From: Streptomyces sp. AM 2-1-1
Lineage (GTDB): Bacteria; Actinomycetota; Actinomycetes; Streptomycetales; Streptomycetaceae
Reading direction: 5' to 3'
NCBI RefSeq assembly: GCF_029167645.1
Contig: NZ_CP119147.1
Location: 992,001 to 1,056,000 of the forward strand
Length of the DNA stretch: 64,000 nucleotides
Shown in pieces: positions 60,927-64,000 of the stretch (position 1 is its first letter; every line of letters begins with the position of its first letter). A model generated the notes under the pieces. It did no database searches and was not told where the DNA came from. It saw only the letters and a list, made by a program, of their open reading frames with translations. Both the position numbers and the translations under genes were made by a program.

Positions 60927-63143
60927 TCAGCCGGGTTCGGCGGCGGTGAGGACGAGGATGGCCTGGTCGTCGTCGATGCCGTGGTCGCCGGTAAAGGCGT
61001 GCACGGCCTCGGTGACGGCGTTGATCAGGTGCTGCGGGGTGGGCCTGTGCGGTGTGCCGGTCACGGCATCGGCGAGGCGTTGGTCGCCGAAGAGTTCGTC
61101 GTCGTGGCGGCGTGCTTCGGTGATGCCGTCGGTGTAGAGCATCAGGCTCTCGGCCGGGCGCAGGTGCAGGCTGCGGGGTTCGATGTGGATGTCGGGTCCG
61201 ATGCCCAGCAGGATGCCGGGTGCGTCGACGGTGCGAACGGTGTGGTGGTTGTCCATGTGGAGCGGGAGGGTGTGGCCGGCGCGGACGAGATCGATGTCCA
61301 GGCCCGTGGAGGTGGGGGTGAGCTGTCCGTAGACAAGGGTGACGAATCCGGTGCCGTGTCCGGCGGGCCGATTGATCAGGGCTTGGTTGACCGCTTTGAC
61401 GACGGCCTCGGGGCCCGGGACGAGGGGGGCGACGGCGCGGGCAGTGTGACGGACCAGGGCGGTGGTGGTGGCGGCGATGGCGCCACGCCCGCAGACGTCA
61501 CCGAGCATGAACCCCCACCGGTCCCCCTCCAGGGGGAAGACGTCGTAGAAGTCTCCGCCGATGTCGAGTCCCTCACCGGCGGGGTGGTAGTAGGTGGCCA
61601 CTTCCGCGCCGGGGACCCGGGGCACGTCGGGCAGGAGAAGCCCGGCCTGCAGGTCGCGGGCGAGAGCGGCGCGGTGGGTGTACTGGCGGGCGTTACGCGC
61701 AGCCAGGGCAGCACGGGCAACAAGCTCTTCGGCCAGGACGATGGTGTGCCCGTCGAAGATGTGGTCGCCGGTGTACAGCAGTGTCACGGTACCGAACGCG
61801 TTGCCGCGGTCGAGCAGAGGGATGCACAGGTAACCGGTGACGCCGAGGTCCTGCCAGGGGGCCGGGCCGGTGGGGGCGCGGCGTGCGACCTCGGTCACGC
61901 CGGAGGCCAGGACGCGGGTGATGGGGTCGTCGGTGTCGTAGGCGGGGGTGTGGGAGGCGAGCAGGTCCTGCTGCCTGCGGGTGGGGGCGTTGGTGGCCAC
62001 GCGGTGCACCCGGCCGCCCTCGATGACGTCGACCGCGCACAGGGGTGCCAACCGCGGGACGCAGGCGTCGGCCAGGCGTCTGAGGGTGTGGTCGGCGTCG
62101 AGTTCGGCGCTCAGGGTGGTACTGGCATGCAGGAGGAAGGCCAGGTCGTCGCGGGCGGCCTTCTCACGGACCTCGGCCGCCCAGTACGCCTGTTCGGCCT
62201 GGTGGCGTTCGATGGCCAGGGCGGCGGTGTCGGCGAAGATCTGGGCGAGCGCGAGGTCGGCGTCCTGCGGCGAGCGCGGGACGCGGTGGTACATCGCGAA
62301 GGTGCCCAGCAGTGAGCCGTCGCTCGCCAGGATCGGAGTGGACCAGCAGGCGGCCAGGCCGGCCTTGTCGGCCAGGTCGCGGTAGTCGTCCCAGAAGGGG
62401 TCCGTGGCGATGTCGGAGACGGCCACCGGTCTACGGCGGTGTGCGGCGGTGCCGCAGGAACCCACGCCTTCGCCGGTGGCGATGCCGTCGATGGCCTGGT
62501 TGTAGAAGTCGGGCAGGCTCGGTGCGGCGCCGTGGCGCAGATGCCGGCCGTCGGCGTCGGCGAGCAGGACGGACACCAGCACTTCCTCGGGTGTCAGGTC
62601 CTGGATCGCGCGGGCCATGCCTTCGAGTACGTCGGAGAGGGGGGCCTGACGGGCGATCTGCTCCAGCAGTGCCCGGTGCTCGGCCGTCAGCCGCTGCGCG
62701 TGCTTGATCTGGGTGGTCTCTACCCCGATCATGCGCACGCCCATGACGTTGCCGCCGGCGTCCGTGCGGGGTTCGTAGGTGAAGTCGAAGTACGCCTCAC
62801 GGGCTTTCGCGCCTTCGCCCAGTACGACGCGGGCGTCGCGGCCGGTGTAGGCCTCCGCCGTGCGGTAGACCCTGTCCAGCAGGGTGATGAAACCCTGTTC
62901 GACGAGCTCCGGCATCAGCTGTCCGAGCGGTACGCCGGTGCGGGTGCGTTCGAGCCCGCCTATCGCGGTGAAGAATGCCGGGTTCGCCGCCTCCAGCATG
63001 TGTGCCGGGCCCGCCATGGAGGCGAAGACCGCCATCGACTGCCCGAACAGTGCCCGCAGATCATGATCCGTGTCCGTGGCAGCGGCACGTACCGCGGGTT
63101 CCCGGGCGGGCGGGCAGGCCTGCTGGTCCGGTACGCCCGTCAT
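60927..63143 (-). CDS. PAS-GAF-GAF-PP2C (RsbU/SpoIIE-type) serine phosphatase
   Basis: 738 residues from ATG 63143, overlapping the STAS gene stop (ATGA). N-terminal PAS (LFGQSMAVFASMAGPAHMLEAANPAFFTAIGG), then GAF 1 (VLVSVLLADADGRHLRHGAAPSLPDFYNQ... TPILASDGSLLGTFAMYH) and GAF 2 (VDVIEGGRVHRVATN... TGYLCIPLLDRGNAFGTVTLLYTG). The C-terminal PP2C/SpoIIE domain shows GLDIGGDFYDVFPLEGDRWGFMLGDVCGRGAIAATTTALVR and LMLYTDGITEARR; Asp residues in these motifs bind manganese. Likely dephosphorylates an anti-sigma antagonist, and the co-translated STAS protein is the obvious substrate. Confidence 0.9.
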   Translation of the reverse strand: MTGVPDQQACPPAREPAVRAAATDTDHDLRALFGQSMAVFASMAGPAHMLEAANPAFFTAIGGLERTRTGVPLGQLMPELVEQGFITLLDRVYRTAEAYTGRDARVVLGEGAKAREAYFDFTYEPRTDAGGNVMGVRMIGVETTQIKHAQRLTAEHRALLEQIARQAPLSDVLEGMARAIQDLTPEEVLVSVLLADADGRHLRHGAAPSLPDFYNQAIDGIATGEGVGSCGTAAHRRRPVAVSDIATDPFWDDYRDLADKAGLAACWSTPILASDGSLLGTFAMYHRVPRSPQDADLALAQIFADTAALAIERHQAEQAYWAAEVREKAARDDLAFLLHASTTLSAELDADHTLRRLADACVPRLAPLCAVDVIEGGRVHRVATNAPTRRQQDLLASHTPAYDTDDPITRVLASGVTEVARRAPTGPAPWQDLGVTGYLCIPLLDRGNAFGTVTLLYTGDHIFDGHTIVLAEELVARAALAARNARQYTHRAALARDLQAGLLLPDVPRVPGAEVATYYHPAGEGLDIGGDFYDVFPLEGDRWGFMLGDVCGRGAIAATTTALVRHTARAVAPLVPGPEAVVKAVNQALINRPAGHGTGFVTLVYGQLTPTSTGLDIDLVRAGHTLPLHMDNHHTVRTVDAPGILLGIGPDIHIEPRSLHLRPAESLMLYTDGITEARRHDDELFGDQRLADAVTGTPHRPTPQHLINAVTEAVHAFTGDHGIDDDQAILVLTAAEPG

Positions 63144-63550
63144 CCGTCGTGTTCCCCACCGGTCCGTGCTCCGGGGTCGACGCCGGCCCCGGCGGTGCCG
63201 ACAGCACCCCTGTGCGTGTCGAGGGCCTCCTCGGTGTCGGTATGCAGACAGAAGACCTGGTTCAGCCCGGTCAGCACGAACAGGCGGTCGAAGAAGGCGG
63301 GTATACCCGCCACGCACAGGACCCTGCCCTGCGCGGCCAGCTGGTGGTGCAGCTTCACCAGTGCGCTGATACCGGTGGAGTCGCAGTACGTGAGGTGGGA
63401 GCAGTCGATCACGACCGTCCCCGCTTCCCGTCCCGCGGCCAGTTCCGTGTCCTCAGCCTCGTACAGCTGCACCACGCTGTGGAAGTCGAGATCTCCGCGC
63501 AGAGCGAATACGACTGCCTGCGTGTCCCGCCTGACGTCTACCGCGAACAC
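63140..63550 (-). CDS. STAS-domain anti-anti-sigma factor
   Basis: 136 residues from GTG 63550. STAS fold: FAVDVRRDTQAVVFALRGDLDFHSVVQLYEAEDTELA, the phosphorylatable serine in VVIDCSHLTYCDSTGISALVKLH, and a helix FFDRLFVLTGLNQVFCLHTDTEEAL. In its unphosphorylated form such a protein sequesters an anti-sigma kinase and releases a sigma factor. Translational coupling to the PP2C phosphatase gives a two-protein partner-switching unit; no kinase or sigma factor is adjacent in the window. Confidence 0.88.
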   Translation of the reverse strand: MFAVDVRRDTQAVVFALRGDLDFHSVVQLYEAEDTELAAGREAGTVVIDCSHLTYCDSTGISALVKLHHQLAAQGRVLCVAGIPAFFDRLFVLTGLNQVFCLHTDTEEALDTHRGAVGTAGAGVDPGARTGGEHDG

Positions 63551-63957
63551 TCTCGGTTTCCTCCGCCCTAGGATTCTCAGTGATGCTCATGATAAAGAGC
63601 AGCTTTCACCGCGTGAAACGCGGGCTGGTCAGCTTCCGCCCTGCTCGGGTGATTTCACTGATCCAACCCCCGTCGAACAAGGTTGAACCGGGCGCAATCA
63701 CTCAGTGAACGATGCAGCATGCCATGCGGATCTTCGGGTGTGCTCACCCGGACATGGCCGCCCCGCGTCTGCCCAGAGGTCCCGTGCGGCCTGCCAGAGC
63801 TGCTCCGGTACCCCGTGAGCGGGCGTTTCCCGTTTCCTCGCGCGGGAGCGGCTGTCACGGATGCGCCCTTCACCCCAGTGCCGTGGGGAGCCTGTCCCGC
63901 CTCGCCCAGGAACAACCATGTCGTGAGGCGAGGCAGGCTTCCACGTGAGGAGGATCC
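63551..63957. other. upstream region of the STAS/PP2C pair
   Basis: 407 bp. The AT-richer stretch 63575-63620 is the likely promoter region and contains the TTTCAC-CGC-GTGAAA palindrome. Open frames exist on the minus strand (e.g. 63698-63919) but I cannot support them as genes. Confidence 0.5.
63604..63618. promoter_or_regulatory. palindrome TTTCAC-CGC-GTGAAA
   Basis: Perfect 6-bp inverted repeat with a 3-base spacer, 54-68 bases before the STAS start; operator candidate for the partner-switching operon. Confidence 0.5.
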
Positions 63958-64000
63958 TCAGTGGTGCGTGGTGAGGTCGGTCAGTCCGGAGATGGTCAGG
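63958..64000 (-). CDS. 3' end of a minus-strand gene entering from the right
   Basis: The last 13 codons before a TGA read LTISGLTDLTTHH in one minus-strand frame. This resembles the final helix and tail of a STAS-type protein (compare LTGLNQVF in the neighbouring anti-anti-sigma factor) but is too short for certainty. Confidence 0.4.
   Translation of the reverse strand, partial: LTISGLTDLTTHH

Noticed and set aside
63698..63919. A 73-codon minus-strand frame (contains PEQLWQAARDLWADAGR)
   Set aside because: The middle looks protein-like, but no family, ribosome site or partner could be supported; kept only as a note for the intergenic region.

Overview
The window is about 72-75% G+C by eye. 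It is dense with genes showing strong third-position GC bias, GTG starts, 4-bp GTGA/ATGA gene overlaps, F420/LLM-type oxidoreductases and IdeR/DmdR-type iron boxes. This points to a Streptomyces (or close actinomycete) chromosome. No CRISPR array, tRNA, rRNA, prophage or intact transposon was recognised. One broken IS5-type transposase remnant is present near 60.6-60.9 kb.

Layout. 1-7.5 kb: most of a catechol siderophore locus on the plus strand. It holds the 3' end of a 2,3-dihydroxybenzoate (DHB) adenylating enzyme fused in frame to an isochorismatase, a free-standing aryl carrier protein, an EntF-like C-A-T-TE NRPS whose adenylation pocket residues match E. coli EntF (serine), an MbtH-like protein and an Sfp/EntD-type phosphopantetheinyl transferase. 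A convergent Fes-like esterase follows. Together they predict an enterobactin-type DHB-serine trilactone and its hydrolysis for iron release. 7.5-11.3 kb: two iron-boxed genes, one for a membrane-anchored repeat protein and one for a secreted beta-propeller. 11.4-14.4 kb: an FAD oxidoreductase and a lipoate-ligase-like protein. 14.4-18.1 kb: a Mop-type regulator and molybdate transporter modABC. 18.1-21.8 kb: a ribbon-helix-helix protein preceded by a striking phased operator-like array, a DUF4097 protein and a DrrAB-like ABC exporter. 21.9-28.5 kb: an envelope-glycan-like island (epimerase, GT2, DUF2064, methyltransferase, membrane Moco oxidoreductase, polytopic membrane protein).

28.5-37.4 kb: two LLM oxidoreductases, monomeric isocitrate dehydrogenase, a secreted protein, an ArsR-like regulator and NAD synthetase. 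37.6-41.6 kb: an iron-boxed FecE-FecB-FecCD uptake cassette with a fused double permease, which could import the ferric siderophore. 41.7-45.4 kb: a reductive pyrimidine/hydantoin catabolic set (dihydropyrimidinase, class III aminotransferase, nitrilase-family amidohydrolase). 45.6-51.7 kb: a hypothetical protein, a PPOX protein, a divergent XRE/methionine-aminopeptidase pair, gamma-glutamyltranspeptidase and an anchored protein of unknown function. 52.0-55.2 kb: a gluABCD-type amino acid transporter. 55.4-60.4 kb: DUF6278-like, SDR, Clp-N/HTH, exonuclease III, MBL-fold and PcaD-PcaC fusion genes. 60.9-64.0 kb: a PAS/GAF/PP2C phosphatase translationally coupled to a STAS anti-anti-sigma factor, plus the tail of another minus-strand gene.

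Iron is the main connecting theme. Four 19-bp iron boxes sit in front of the esterase, the surface protein, the propeller and the Fec cassette, so low iron should induce export, surface and import functions together. The most unusual signal is the 18.1-18.4 kb array of TGGYGCCA-like half-palindromes spaced 10-11 bp apart, upstream of and overlapping the start of a gene that itself encodes a ribbon-helix-helix DNA-binding fold.
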